Shown here piece by piece: positions 11,879 to 25,234 of a DNA stretch of 64,000 bases. Numbering within the stretch: the first letter of the stretch is position 1; each line of letters begins with the position of its first letter. Source of the stretch: Eucommia ulmoides (lineage: Eukaryota > Streptophyta > Magnoliopsida > Garryales > Eucommiaceae); NCBI GenBank assembly GCA_016647705.1, contig CM028329.1, forward strand, positions 54,701,231 through 54,765,230. The letters run 5' to 3'. The notes beneath the pieces are model-generated. The model ran no database searches. It saw nothing but the letters and a program-made list of their open reading frames with translations, and had not been told where the DNA came from. Both the position numbers and the translations under genes were made by a program.

Positions 11879-12993
11879 TAATATTTTTTGGTCTTGTTCC
11901 TATTAAAATTTGAAACCCTAATCCTCTCAAAGTCTTCCGCGGCCACTTTTCTCCAGTGGTATTCATAACTGCTACACCTTCACCACTGCTTTGGTATCAA
12001 CTATTATCACACCACAACCTTTGTATCGAAGAGACAAGCACAACGTCATCAAAATCATCGCCACCAGAGCTTCCATGCGCTCGCACGCGCATCCTAAACC
12101 CTACAGTACTACTAAGCCTCACCATCTCGGATTCTGAGCTCTACGGCAATAACCGGTGCTCAAAATTCATCAATGAAAATACCATCAAAACCTTCTCAAC
12201 GAGACAATTCCAACCCAACAAATAGAATTTCATTCCAAGCCGTTACGCGCCTGCACACGCGGGAATAAGCTTCGGTTCTCTTATCCACGCGACGCAGCTC
12301 TGTTCAGCTTAATTTATCTGCCACGTCAACCCTAATCCTTGCCAATCAGCACCACATCAGCACAAGTCAACGACATGTCAACATCGGTCAATGTCACGCC
12401 AGCGCCACATCAGCATTGACTTTGCCACGACATTTGTTGACTCAGCCACTTTAGTGTCCACTCAGCCACGTCACCAGTTCTTGATAGGTAATCTTCTTTG
12501 GACCAGTTTAGGGCTTTTTAGACTGGTTTTTTACAAAGTTGGATCGGTTTCTAGGATATTTAGACGTTCCGATTCTATTTTTTGGCTTATGTTTTGTGAT
12601 TTGAGACTTAAAGAATATAATACTTTCCTTTATATTTGTATGGTTTCTATGCCGATTCACCCATTTTTCGGTCGGTTCTTGAAGATTTAATATCGGTTCC
12701 TAGATAATTTCAACATTCCAGATCTATCTATGATCTCCGTTTAATCAAATTTGAATGATACATTATAATTCTATTTATATTGTTGATTTGGTTCATCATA
12801 GAGATTTGATCAGTTCAAGGAGTTTTCAATCGGTTTTTCACAAGTATAGACTGGTTCTTGGACAATTTTAGCATTCTTAATCTATCCGTGGAAGCAGTTT
12901 TTCTAGATTCATATTGTACAATATACTTTTCTGTATATTGTTGATCCGATTTAACAAAAATGTCTGCGGGTTGCACTTCTTCGATCATTTTTA
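11879..12993 (+). other. Copia copy 1 leader where gag would be expected
   Basis: No gag core or CCHC zinc knuckle is visible. The interval instead has short repeated phrases such as 'gtttttagactggtttt', 'gatcggtttctagg' and 'atcggttcctag'. Copia copy 2 has a clearly related leader at about 37,140-37,440. The absence of gag therefore predates the two copies rather than being an accident of one. Confidence 0.55.
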
Positions 12994-15900
12994 ATGTCAA
13001 AGAGAGTTCAAATCCTACTTCCACCACTGTCTATTGCAGATATGGATTCATTCTTCCATCATATTTTCTCCAAGAATGGTAAAAATATTTTTCCTACTCT
13101 CTTACTTACTATAGATAACTCTTCTTTGTTTTTTTATTCTGTCTGTTGTAATCATATGACATTTGATCCTAATATTTTCTTAACCAAACTATCCTCTATG
13201 ATTACCCCTAGTATTCATGCCACTGTTGATTCTCAAATGCGTGTTGCTCATACCGGTTAGGTTTTCATTTCCCATCTTTCTATTCATGACACGTATTTGA
13301 TTCTGAAACTCACCATAAATGTCTTGTCTATTGGACAACTTTGTGAATTGGGATTTAAAGTCATATTTTCTAATAATAGTTATCGTGTGCAGGATCCTCG
13401 GACAGGATAAACCCTTAGGATTGGTCGTAAAGTTGGGCGTCTATTTGAACTAAGCGGTTTGCACCTTCTATCTCAAACCCCACAACCACCACAACCACAA
13501 CCACATGTCCCTTCATCAACCTGTGCAACTTCTCCACCACCACCACCACCATTATTCTACTCCTCATCATCATCCTTATCTCCACGGCCACCATTATTGC
13601 TATCACCATCTCATATTTGGCATTCTCGGTTAGGCCACACTTCATCTAGTCGGCTCAAAACACTTATCTCTAGCGGTCAATTAGGTTTAGTTCAGCATGA
13701 GTTCTTCAAATATATCCATTGCCAACTTTCAAAACAACCACCCCTATCTTTCAATGAGAGGTAGTCTATTTCCCTTGTACCTCTTAATCTAATTCATTTT
13801 GATGTTTGGGGGCCTTTTCCTTATGCCTCGATGTGTGGTTGCAGTTACTTTGTTATCTTTGTGGATGACTACTCTCAATATACATGATTGTTTCTTATGA
13901 AACATTGATCCGAACTATTCCAAATATATGTTGAGTTTTCCTCAATGGTTCAAACTCAATTTTCTAAAAATATCAAAGTTTGTTACTCAGATAATGCAAT
14001 GGAATATAAGGATCATGCCTTTCTCAGCCTAATTCGCAAAAATGGTACGCTCTCCCATCGCTCGTATCTTAGCACATCCCAACAAAATGGACGAGCCGAA
14101 CGCAAATATAGACACATTCTTGACGTAATTCTTGCTATCCTCATTTCTTCATCTTGTCCTGAGCGTTTTTGGGGTAATGCTGCCTTCATCGCTGTATTAT
14201 TTTTGTTACAATCCAACACCAGTCTCCATTTGAGAGTCTTTTTGATAAACCTCTTGATTACTCTAAACTTAAAGTTTTTGGTTGTGTTGGTTTTGTTCTT
14301 CTCAAACTACATGAACACAACAAATAGGAACCAAGGGCTCATCTGTATTGTTTTCTTGGATATGACATTGAACATAAATGGTATCGATACTGGGATCCTA
14401 TTTCTAGAACTCTTTGTATCTCTCGTCATGTCGTTTTTAGGGAATATCAAATGTTTTTTTTCCTTACGGTCATTTGACATGTCAACCATCACCAACTCGA
14501 GTTTCTTTACTGATCTATTTATTGAGTTATTTTCTGAGGATACAATTTCAAGTACTGTCGAGTCCATTCCAGCACTACCAGTTGAGTCTAGTCTTGCACC
14601 TTATGTTGAGTCCACTCTAGAACCACAAGCTGAACTGATTCCAGAATCACCAACTGATCTCACCCCTCAACTCCATTGACCATGACTGAGACTTCTCTTG
14701 TGGCCGATGATTCTATACCGACTACCTCTGAGACCCACACTCCAGATCACTTCCACCGCTTTACCAGGTTTACTCATCGACCACCTTATCTCATTGATTA
14801 TCATTGTTTTTCTACTATACTTCATTTGCATGAGCCTCAATCCTATAAGAAGACTAGTACTAATCCTCTTTGGTAGAAAGTAATGGACGAAGAACTTCAG
14901 GCCCTCGCTAAAACTCACATGTGGGATATTATTGATCTTTTCCCTATGAAAACTCCCATTGGGTGAAAGTTGGTGTTTAAGATCAAAATATTTTCTGATG
15001 GTTCTGTTGAACAATATAAAACCCGACTTGTTGCTAAGGGATTTTCTCAGGAATATAGAATTGACTACGAAGAGACATTTGTTCCGGTGGCGAGGCTTAC
15101 ATCTGTTCGTATTCTTCTTATCGTTGCTGCTATTCGAAAATGGGTTCTCTTTTAGATAGATGTCAAAAATATATTTCTTAATGGTGATCTTCTTGAGGAA
15201 GTTTATATGTATACCCCTCCTAGCCTAGTTGTTCCTCAAAATAAAGTTTATCGCCTTTTTTGTGTCTTATATGGTTTGAAACAAGCTCCACGTGCCTTGT
15301 TTGCAAAATTCAGCACTTCCATTCATCAGTTTGGGTTCACAACCAGTGCTCATGATTCGGTCCTGTTTATTCTCCATACTGACAATGTTATTATTATTCT
15401 TTTATTGTACGTGGATGACATAATTATTATTGGGGGTGATCTACGCGGTATTACTAAATTTAAATAGTTTCTCAGTGGAAAATTCGAGATGAAAGATCTT
15501 GGCGTGCTCACCTATTTTCTTGGTCTCGAAGTCTCGTTTGGTTCAAATGAATATTTTCTCCCTCAAGCCAAATATGCTTCGGATATTTTTTTCAAGGCTG
15601 GCATCACTGACTCCAGTACTACCACTACTCCTCCGGAGCTGAATATCAGACTCACTCCAACAGATGTTTCACCTCTTTTGGATGTCACTCTCTATCACCA
15701 ACTAGTTAGAAGTCTGGTATACCTCATTGTTACTTGCCTGAACATCGCCTATGCCATTAATCAAGTCAGGCAATTCTTGTCCACTCCTCGGACCACTCAT
15801 TACTTGGTTGTTCTTTGTATCCTTCGTTATGTTAAGGGTACCTTATTTCAAGGACTTCATTTCTTAGCTCAGTTTGTTCCTACTCTATAGGTTTATTCTG

Positions 15901-16362
15901 ACGCAGATTGGGCTGGAGATCCTACCGATCGACGATCAACTACTGGTTATTATTTCTTCTTAGGCAACTCCCTCATTTCTTGGCGCAATAAAAAACAAAC
16001 TATGGTTTCTCGTTTCAACACTGAAGCTGAATATCGTGTTATGGCTGATGCAACACAAGAACTACTTTGGGTTCAGTGTCTCCTTACTAACATGGGAATC
16101 TTTTTGTCTTATTACTATTGTTTTACAGTATGACAATAGGAATGCTATGTAGATCACTCACGATGATGTCTTTCACATGTATACAAAACACATCGAGATT
16201 GATTACTACTTCATCCGTCATCACGTTCTCCAGAATACTGTTCGTCTACAATCCATTAGTTCAGCCGATCCGACAGCAGATATTTTCACTAAGGCTCATC
16301 CACCCAGACGCTTTCACTCTCTTATTTTCAAACTCAAGTTCACGTCTCATTTACCTCCTTGA
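12994..16362 (+). pseudogene. Copia pol polyprotein, multiply broken
   Basis: In order: a protease-like motif with the active-site Asp lost (FYSVCCNHMT, where copy 2 has FDSACYNYMT); a GAG-pre-integrase region (WHSRLGHTSSSRL, then IHCQLSKQ) near 13,615-13,740; an integrase core with HFDVWGP near 13,797, SDNAMEY near 13,990 and NGRAERK near 14,090, giving the D, D and E; a reverse transcriptase with ETFVPVARLTSVR near 15,075, LYGLKQAPRA near 15,270 and LLLYVDDIIIIG near 15,405; and an RNase H with SDADWAGDPTDRRSTTGY near 15,900 and NTEAEYRVMA near 16,020. Stops and frame changes break it in many places, so it cannot make an active polyprotein. Motif style suggests the Ale/Retrofit side of Copia, but this is inference. 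Confidence 0.85.
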
Positions 16363-16375
16363 GTTTGAGAGATGA

Positions 16376-16544
16376 TGTTAATGTTAATGTAATATATGGG
16401 CTTGGCCCATTAGGTCAAAACTCTAACCCTAAGGTTCCCTTGGTCCCCTATAAATATTCCTATATATTTGTATCATACACTGTTTTTCTGAATATCAATA
16501 CAATTGTTTCATGTTCACCATTCCACTTTTCAATTATTCTAATA
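16376..16544 (+). repeat. 3' LTR of Copia copy 1
   Basis: It starts TGTTAATGTTAATG and ends ttctaata, where the 5' LTR has ttctaaca. It has TATAAATA at about 16,449-16,456 and differs from the 5' LTR by scattered substitutions and small gaps. Confidence 0.9.
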
Positions 16545-19500
16545 ATTTAAATGCTATGATTTTTATACCTATTTTACAAATATATTTTTATTATATGAAA
16601 TAGAGAAAATAGAATTTTGAATTTCATATAATTACAAAATAAAACATGAGATTGAAGTGAAATGGATAAAAAATTAAAGAAATAGTGAATTTCCCAAGGA
16701 TTTAGAAAAAACATGTGTTTTGAAAGAATTTACAAATCTCTCTTATTCTCTTATTTTATAAATGAATGAATTTAATAAATTCCTCTTCATAATACCCAAA
16801 CAAAAAAAAAAATCTAAATAGAATTTGTGAAATTATTTGTCCAAATGAAATCCTCCCTTAAATTACCTTACCCAAATACAATGCATTTCATTGTCCCTTA
16901 AAAAATAGCACAAATTTTCTTTGTAAAATGTTCTAAAATAAAGTTAAAAAACGTTTAAAATAAGAAATGAGGTTTTTATTATTTAGTCCTTATTGAATAG
17001 ACCATTTAGAAGAAAAAAAATATTTTCAACCGTTCATGTAGAGATCAAACCTCAAGGTACAACCAATTAAATTTTTGGTCCTCCAAAGACAAAAAAGGGT
17101 AGTACAAAGACACACATACCCTTGAAACAAAACCCATATCTCTCTCATTCACGATAACCGTTAACGTGCTCTCTCGGGATAATTACTCCACAATGCAAGG
17201 ACTTTTTCCTAAAGATTATTGGAGGCTGAAAACTTAATTGTGGCTATCAATAATAAATATTTTTTATTTTTTAAACATATATTTAATTCTTTTTCTTAAA
17301 ATATACGTCTTTTCAACCACTGTGTTTTCAAATATTAAGAAAAATTCAAAACTTCTATATAACATTGGTCGAATTACTATTTAAAATTTTTTGGCATGGA
17401 CAATAAAATTAATATGTGATATGAATTTGAATAATTTTCGTTTAACTTTCGAGGCGGTTCATTTTTGTTTTGGTAAATTTTAGTTACCTATGTTTCTGTC
17501 CGAACTCTACGAGATTTGGTGTTTTGGATATTTAGGAAGAAGTTGACTTACCTATCATATTTGTATTTCAAATCCTGGTTTGATTTTTTAAAAATATTTT
17601 TGAAAATTTATCAAATTGGATTTATTATCTTATTCAAAATTTAAATTTTAAACTCCCTAAATTAAATATTTAATAAATTATTTTAAATTATTATAAAATA
17701 ATAATTTATTGATAATAATTATTATTTATTTAAGTTTAATATTAATTCATATTTAAATTTAAAATATTTTTAAACTTTTATTTTATAGATAAAGTCTTTA
17801 AATTTAAAATATAGAATAATTTGAAAAGTACACATGTTTTTTTTTTGGATTAATTTCATTTTAGTATGTGATATGAATTTGAATATTTTTCGTTGTGTAT
17901 GGATTGAAACATTAATATGCGTGTTGGTTTTCTAATAGTTCACGGGAATAAATGTGATAATGTTCCATGCTCCGGTGCTCTTTCAGACGATGGGACTTAG
18001 GAGCGAGTTCTAGTAATCAAAATTTTCTAAATAAGCGACCACGTTGAATTCTACACGGGGTGTTTTTGTTCGTAAAAATAGTTGATTAACATGTTATTTA
18101 ATTTGAAGCTATTTTTTAGATGAAAGCGTTGATGTAATTAAATCAAGCAAAGTAATCAAAATGTAATTATTTATAATTATATTAACAGATGATTAATTAA
18201 ATTATAATTGGTAATTACCCCTTCTTTGCGGAAGATATATTTTTTGCACATATTTAATCGATATTTAGGGTATGTAACGTTATTAAAAGATGACAAACGT
18301 TCGTAATTAAGAGACCGTGTTGAATTCAACGCAAGCTTTCTTAACTAAATGACAACGTAATACTTTGTATGCTGAACTCAACACTAGTTTTGAATTCTAG
18401 TAATTAAAGTTTCTTGAATTACATACAAGTTTTTTTTGTTTGTTAAAATTGTCGATTGAGATGTCATTTTGAAGCTATTGTTTCGGAGGATGTGTTTGTG
18501 TCATTAAATCAAGAAATTTATGATTATAATAAGAGATGATAAATGAAAATTTAATTGATAATTGCCCCTTTTTTGCGGAATATATATTTTTGGTACATAT
18601 TTAATTGGAATTTACGGTATGTAACAGCATTAAGTGAGAACAAATTTGGCCAGATATTGCAAAATCTCTCAACCCGATGGACCATATTGGTCTCTTTCAG
18701 CTGATGGATAATTTGTTGACATTTTCGGTCTGATGGGCCATGTCATATTAGGCGATCCAATGGGTCGATTTCAGAGGTCTTACTGAACTATGTGTCACTT
18801 GATTTTTTACAATGTCAAGATACATAGGCAAATATTTTCAGAGTTCGGTTGGACTTCATTCATACTCCATTTGTACATTTTCATCATAGCTACAAATGAC
18901 ATTTCTCATTAAGCTATTATCTCTCCACGCAGCGTTGGATTGGGGGCACATTTTATAGAATTTCATTGATCGAGTCCCCGGCCATAGACAGAGGTATATT
19001 TTATATGGGTTTCCATTGCATGTTGCTCTAGCCATAGGGTGATGCACATTATATAGTTGTTTCAAAAGTATTTCAAAAATGTAAAAATTCATTGTTTTCG
19101 AAAATTGACGTCTTGAAATATGGCAGCTCATTCATTTTTATAAAATGTGGAAATCCACTATTTTCAAAATATCATTTTTTTTAAAAAGGTATATTTTTGT
19201 CTCTTCGAAAAAAATTATTTGCATTTTTCCATATTTCAATTCAATGAGATGGTTGAGGAATATAAATTGAAATTTTATTTATGTTTCTTCATATTTCTAT
19301 CCAATGGGATGATAGAGGAATATATATAAAATAAAAAATAAAAAAATCGATATATTTATATAACTACATAGAATTTCCAATAAATTTTCTTTTCTGCTTC
19401 ATCTACACCCTAAAAAAAATCTAAAATACGAAAGAAACAAATTTAGACATGAAAAATTACATTGAAAGAAAAGAGAAGTAACTCATTGAAAATAACTCAA

Positions 19501-19754
19501 ATAATTCTCAAATATGGATAACTCATAAAAAAAGATAAATATTTAAGGTTATATAATTTATCACCCATTGAGATCAATAAAATTTTAGAAATGCCCCTTA
19601 ACTATCTAAGTAAATAAAAAAGTATGACCAAATTAATGCATTGTGTTCTATCTCACAACAGTCATAAATAAAATGCTTAATGTAATGACAATATATCACA
19701 TTCAAAAATGCACAAGAACTATTAACTACACTTGTAGTGAATGACAAATTTACT

Positions 19755-19795
<41 letters not shown>

Positions 19796-20027
19796 GTATG
19801 TATGTATGTTAAGAGAGAGTTGAACTCTAGACCTTTCACTAAAGAAGTAAACTATATATTCATAAGGTTATAAACCTTGGGATAATGACAAATTTACTAA
19901 TGTTGCACTTCGTCGGTGAAGAAATATTTGAAAATGAAAAAATAAAATCTACTAATATCTCAGTTTTACCTCAACCATATTTGTAGATCTCCCCCACCAC
20001 AATCAAATGCATCTTGTAGCCTGCACG
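16545..20027. other. AT-rich spacer with a tandem duplication and microsatellite
   Basis: No gene recognised. A diverged direct repeat lies at 17.98-18.65 kb (listed separately), and a (TC)n-(AT)n microsatellite at about 19,756-19,797. The rest is low-complexity AT-rich DNA. Confidence 0.5.
17985..18650. repeat. Diverged tandem duplication, ~350-bp unit
   Basis: Two blocks (about 17,985-18,300 and 18,330-18,650) share phrases in the same order: 'gttgaattc', 'tttttgtt', 'tttgaagctatt', 'attaaatcaag', 'ttgcggaa', 'acatatttaat' and 'ggtatgtaac'. Divergence is high, so it is an old duplication of unknown origin. Confidence 0.65.
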
Positions 20028-20623
20028 CACTACAACAAAAACTGCCTATAATGGCACTTCTATTAGGACACTATATGTATTGTATCCTATAAAGATACTT
20101 TTCAGGACACAAAATTGAAAGTGTCTCATAAAAGTCAATTTGTTGGGATACTATATGTCTTGTGCCCAATAAAGATGTTTTTCGGAACACTGTATGTATT
20201 GTGCCTCTATAATCAAATATTTAAAAAACACAAAGTAGTATCCCAATAGAATTTAATTAGTAATTAAATAAATTAATATTTATATAATGTAAAAGGACAT
20301 AAAATAGTGCCTCAAAAACAGAAACTATATTAGGGCATAATTTTATGTCCTATTATAATTTAATTATTTAATTATAGGTCAATTAATGATACCCTAATAC
20401 ATATATTAAAATAAATTTAAAAAATTAAATTAGAGGTCAATTAATTGTGCCCTAATATGTATAATAAGATATAATAAAATGCGTTGAAAATAAAAATGTG
20501 ATAATCGTCTTCAGAAACGACGTTGTTTCGTCTTGGCGCCAAACAAAAAAAAGAACATCCCGCTCACTTTTTTGGTGGAAGGATGGAGCTCTAATATTCA
20601 CCGCTTCACTTCCTTCCAGAAAT

Positions 20624-20930
20624 CACTACAACAAAAACGACCAGTAGAGGCAATTATTTTAGCGACAGTTAAAAAATAGCCACTAATGATACGTTTTTAA
20701 TGGAAAATTATTTAATTGCCGATAAATGTTATAATTTTTGTTCTAAATTTTGATATTAATATTTTTTATTAAAAAATTAATTTTAAAAAAAAAAAATCTA
20801 AAGACAAAAAATAATGTTGTAAAGAGAAGTTTTATTAGGACACAATTAAAATTTGAAAGCATTAGAAAAAATTTCCTAAAAATTAAAATAAATAATTAGC
20901 TAAAAAAATCTCTAAATAGGCGAAAAATGA
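20624..20930. mobile_element. Second CACTA-like terminus nested in the large CACTA element
   Basis: CACTACAACAAAAACGACC shares its first 15 bases with the outer end at 20,028 but has a different subterminal zone (gcgacagttaaaaaatagcc). No matching right end was found in the window, so it is either truncated or an internal duplication of a terminus. Confidence 0.45.
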
Positions 20931-21052
20931 GAGAATCCTATCCCGCCATAGAATTGTTTTTCATCAAAAGCCCTACTGGCCTACTTCTCATCTCATTTCT
21001 GATTTCACCCAAATCCATTTCCACCGTTTTTGAAGCCAGGACCATCTCAGCC

Positions 21053-21530
21053 ATTATGACCATCGCAGCACGCTCACCACGCCCATCGCAGCCACACCCA
21101 GGTTGTTCATCTTCCACCGTCGCAACCAAATTGCTCCTCCTCCACCGTCGCAGCCAGCCATCACAGCAGTCGTCACCAATCGTCATTGATTCATCACAAC
21201 ACTCGCGATTCTGCTTTGTCTTAAGTATGATTTCACTTCTCTTGCTTGTTTTCTAGTTCAAGTACTCTTTTTTCTTCTGATTTAACTCGTTCTCGTAGCC
21301 ACGATCATCGCACCACGCTCACCACACCCAGGTTGTTCATCCTCCACCGTCACAACCAAATTGCTCTTCCTCCACCGTTGCAGCAATTGCCACCAATCGT
21401 CATCGATTCATCACAACCCTCACGATTATGTGTTGTCTCAGGTATGATTTTACTTCTCCTGCTTGTTTTTGTTGGGTTTCCAACACTTCTCTAGTTCAAG
21501 TATTCTTATTTCTTCTGATTTAACTCGTTC
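21053..21530 (+). repeat. Tandem duplication of a C-rich, gene-leader-like segment
   Basis: Two copies of about 240 bp (from about 21,053 and about 21,297) share 'caggttgttcat', 'tccaccgtc', 'caaccaaattgct', 'ccaccaatcgtcat', a 'caggtatgattt' or 'aagtatgattt' donor-like site, and 'tctgatttaactcgttc'. It looks like a first exon plus intron start of unknown gene origin, duplicated inside the CACTA element. No protein family recognised. Confidence 0.6.
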
Positions 21531-22429
21531 ACTACCTCTATCTTTCATATTTCGCTTGAAATTATCGAAGTTGTTTTTAGGTGGTTGCTCTTGTTTTGAA
21601 TGGACTGGTAAGTAATGAACTCCTAATTTTTTATGGATTGGTGAGTAAGCATCTCTTTTGTCTCATACACCCCGTTGTTCTTCTTTTACTAGAACTAGAC
21701 GTACGTAGTCTACTAATCTGAAGCATTAGATCGCTGAAACTGACATGTGGAGACTGCTTAAATCACAATTCTAAATCCTAATTTTCCCATTATGTTGCCA
21801 ATTGCTTGGTTGGTGGTAGGGGTCGGCAATGGGCCAGGTCGGGCCGGGCCGAAATAACTGAAGCCCGACTGGGGGCCGGGCCTGGGCCCAACGGGCTTTG
21901 ACTTGTCAAAGGGCTTGTCGGGCTTGGGCCGGGCATGAATTGAAGAAGTCCAAGCCCGCCCAATAATTCAAATATTTTTTTTTACAAATGATTGAGAGAA
22001 AAGGGATTTAAACACTTGACCTCTTATAAGAAGAACAACCATACAAACCACTAGACTACAAGTCTTGGTTATATATATCTATCAAGTGAAAATAGTTAAA
22101 GAGTAATACTCAATTGTCAAAATAATTTTAAGTTTTAAAACATGTTAACCTTTTTTAAAAAATATTTTTTAATTAAATTTATATAAATTAATATAAGACT
22201 TAATTTTTTTTTTACTTTATTAAAATTTATTTTTAGTTTAAAAAATAAAATAAGTATTCTATTAAAAATTTCAAACTTAATGAATGAAAATTGAGAATTG
22301 AATATAAGACTTGATGCACATATTATAGTAGTTGGAGTATTAATTGTACTTCAATTGGAACTAATTAAATTGACGATAAGAATCCAAGTTCAAATTCATG
22401 AAATTTTTTATTTTCTCATGGATCTCATC

Positions 22430-23224
22430 TAAATAATGAGACAAATTGAAATTCAGGTTAGTCATATCAAATATGAATAAATAAATAATTAAAAATAATA
22501 ATCAACAATATAATAGTAGAAAATCAAATTAATATTATCGAAAACGGAGCTAATAATTTAAAACAATGAAGGATTTTCAGTGAATAATAATAAATATGTG
22601 TGTGTGTGTGTGTATGTATATGTATATATTATATACATAAAATCAAAAAATATTAAGTTTTATATTGATAAAGTCTTATATCATTTTGATTTTATTGAAT
22701 TTACGATGGGAATCAATCTTCAAATTCACAAAGTTCTTGATCCTCATCTAAAAAATGAGACAAATTGAAATTCATGCAGTCATTATCAAATATGAATAAA
22801 TAAACAATTAAAAATAATAATCAACAATATAATAGTAGAAAATCAAATTAATGTTACAAAAAATGGAGCATATAGTTGAAGACGATGAAGGATATTAGGT
22901 ATTAAGAGAATAATAATAAATAAATATATATATATATATATATATAAAAGTTAAAAAAAAAAAAAAGTTTTATATAAATAAAGTCATATATGAGTTGAAT
23001 ATAATTGAATTTGTTATGAGAATCCAACTTCAAATTCTTGAAACTATTGATCATCATTTAAAGAATGAGACAAATTGAAATTTATGTTAGCAATTATCAA
23101 ATATCAAATATGAATAAATAAACAATTAAAAATAATAATCAATAATATAATAGTAAAAAATTAGATTAATATTATCAAAACAGAGCAAATAATTGAAGAC
23201 AATGATGATATTAGATATTAGGTG

Positions 23225-23264
<40 letters not shown>

Positions 23265-23275
23265 AAGTTTTACAT
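22430..23275. repeat. Three ~310-bp tandem units inside the hAT-like element
   Basis: Units beginning near 22,437, 22,757 and 23,066 each contain 'gagacaaattgaaatt', 'atcaaatatgaataaataa', 'aattaaaaataataatcaa' and 'caatataatagta'. Each then runs into its own GT- or AT-type microsatellite. Confidence 0.75.
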
Positions 23276-23549
23276 TAATAAAGTCAAAAAAAAAATATAA
23301 TTTTTAAGTTTAAAATAGATTTAATTAAATGAGAAATATTTTTAGAAAATGATAACAAATGTTTTAAAGCTTAAAATTATTTTGACAATTGAACATTACT
23401 CTTTAACTCTTTCCACAATATACTAATGCATAACTAAGATTTGTAACCTAGTAGTTAGTAAGATTGTTTCTTTAATGAGAAGTCTAGTGTTCAAATCTCT
23501 TCTTCCTCAACTATCTGTAAAACAAATATTTTAACTATTTTAAAATCTA

Positions 23550-23555
23550 ATAATT

Positions 23556-23612
<57 letters not shown>
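23550..23612. repeat. (AT)n microsatellite with poly(A)
   Basis: An AT run of about 48 bp is followed by an A run, inside the hAT-like element. Confidence 0.85.
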
Positions 23613-23614
<2 letters not shown>

Positions 23615-23788
23615 AAAAAAAAAATTAACGGCCTTAGATTCGGGCCTCGGGTAGCCCAAAAATCGGGCTTCGAGCTCAGGCTCCGGCCCGGGCTCCTATA
23701 AAATATTCAAAGTCCGAGCCCGACAGGAAGTCTTATGGGCTCGGGCTTCGGGCGGGCTTTGGGCTTTTTGGAGAGCCCTAGTTGGTGG

Positions 23789-25234
23789 CACAGGTTGTTG
23801 AGCTAAAGGAATATTTACAAATAAACTAGGAATTGGAAATTTGAAAGGGACGTTATATGTTTCCCTTCAACTTCTTGGTCAATTTAGAGAAATATAAGAT
23901 GAGGGACAACTATACGCATCCATGCTTAAGTTGCATCACCCTTTTCTTTGCATCATGCTACATTTTTCCCTTCAATATAAGCAAAATCGAAATTGTAGCC
24001 AAGAAGTTTGAGTCTGGCCGCACATTGCTCTCGTTTTCATTTTTCTTTATTACTTCTTACTGGAGCACTTCATCATGGTTGCCTGTGACCATTTTAAGCC
24101 TTTTTTCCTATGTGGTGCTCCAGAACATTTAAAATCTCCTCTTGATCCAATCGGATATACAGTCCACAACATCAGTTTTCAGTTTATCGTTAATTGCCAT
24201 TAAATATACTAATGTGGGCTTACAATCGTTTCAATCTGATTCTCTTCAGGTTCATCCCTAGCAACGATCTGCAATCTCGTGTCCGATCTGTGGATAACTT
24301 GATAAGTATTTCTTTTAGCTTGAAATTAGAATGGCACTGAGATAATTTTTTGCATTTTCTAGAATTGCAAGCTAAAAATAACATAAATTTCTTCATTTTC
24401 TGCATTTTTTTTTTGCATATATATGTTTTGGTTAACATTTTGTTTTTGTTTTCAGTTGAAGTTTATGTTTCTGTTCATCCTCCTATGTTGTTAAACTATT
24501 GAAGTTTTTGTTTTTGGGGATGGATACAAACCTAATTTGTTCCAGATATAATCTTAGGTATTAAAATGACTTTCTTTCTATGATGATTGATGAGATGTGC
24601 TAAAAAAATTTCAAGATACTAATCTAGTATTGGTAGAGATTTAGTGAAAATACTTCTAGGAAACTATTGTTACATGTGATGAAAACTTAGTTGGAAATAC
24701 TGATTTACTGTATTTTGTCTTCAAGTCTGTGGTGAATATATTGTTGATATTCTTTTGATATTTTTCAGTGATGGAAAACTTGATATAGTAGTCTCCTCGT
24801 TTGAAAACACAGAGATCACTCTGTGTTTTTACTTTGTTCAAATTTTTCAATGTTGTTTAGTACGTATTGAATAAGTTTAAACAATTTATAAAGTCAGTCT
24901 AAAATGATACACACGAGTGTAAAGCAAAACCTCAAATTCTATGAAACATGGACCTGGATAGAGTTATCAAATATGGGATGTATCCAAGCGTCGTACTTTT
25001 CTTGTTTTTAGAATCTTCAAACGCCAAATTCAGAATTAACTACAACGTTAATGTTTGAGAAAATCGGTGAAAAGTCCCATTTTTAAAATCAAATTGGTGA
25101 AAAGACCTTTTGTATTATTAAGTTTTGATTTAATCCTTTAAATTAAATTTCACTTGTGTTTTAGTCCCGCATTACAGGAATTGTAGGAACATTGTAGGAA
25201 TTGTAGGGAGCCCTTAGTGAGTACATTGGATTTT
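23789..25234. other. CACTA element interior, no gene recognised
   Basis: A mostly open frame at 23,857-24,132 encodes a hydrophobic, Phe- and Ser-rich product that I cannot relate to a family. The remainder has no convincing exons. Confidence 0.4.

Larger units (their letters stand above)
11691..16544 (+). mobile_element. Copia-type LTR retrotransposon, copy 1 (near complete, dead)
   Basis: Short LTRs (about 170 bp) flank a pol region in Copia order: protease, GAG-pre-integrase finger, integrase, reverse transcriptase, RNase H. A Met-tRNA-type primer-binding site follows the 5' LTR and a purine-rich stretch (gagtttgagagatga) precedes the 3' LTR. The flanks atttt/attta fit a 5-bp target duplication with one change. 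There are many stops and frameshifts. No gag is recognisable in the roughly 1.1 kb between the primer-binding site and the protease. A second copy of the family lies on minus at 27.3-37.4 kb. Confidence 0.9.
21817..23780. mobile_element. hAT-like non-autonomous element with perfect 8-bp target duplication
   Basis: It starts TAGGGGTCGGCAATGG and ends GAGAGCCCTA, and is flanked on both sides by gttggtgg (21,809-21,816 and 23,781-23,788). The outer 180-200 bp at each end are GC-rich with many 'gggcc', 'cgggctt' and 'agcccg' words. The 1.6-kb core is very AT-rich and contains three units of a tandem repeat. No transposase. An 8-bp target duplication with TAGGG ends fits the hAT superfamily. Confidence 0.85.

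Noticed and set aside
23857..24132. 91-codon hydrophobic open frame in the large CACTA element
   Set aside because: No homology that I can recognise and no splice or promoter context; kept only as a note on the interior.
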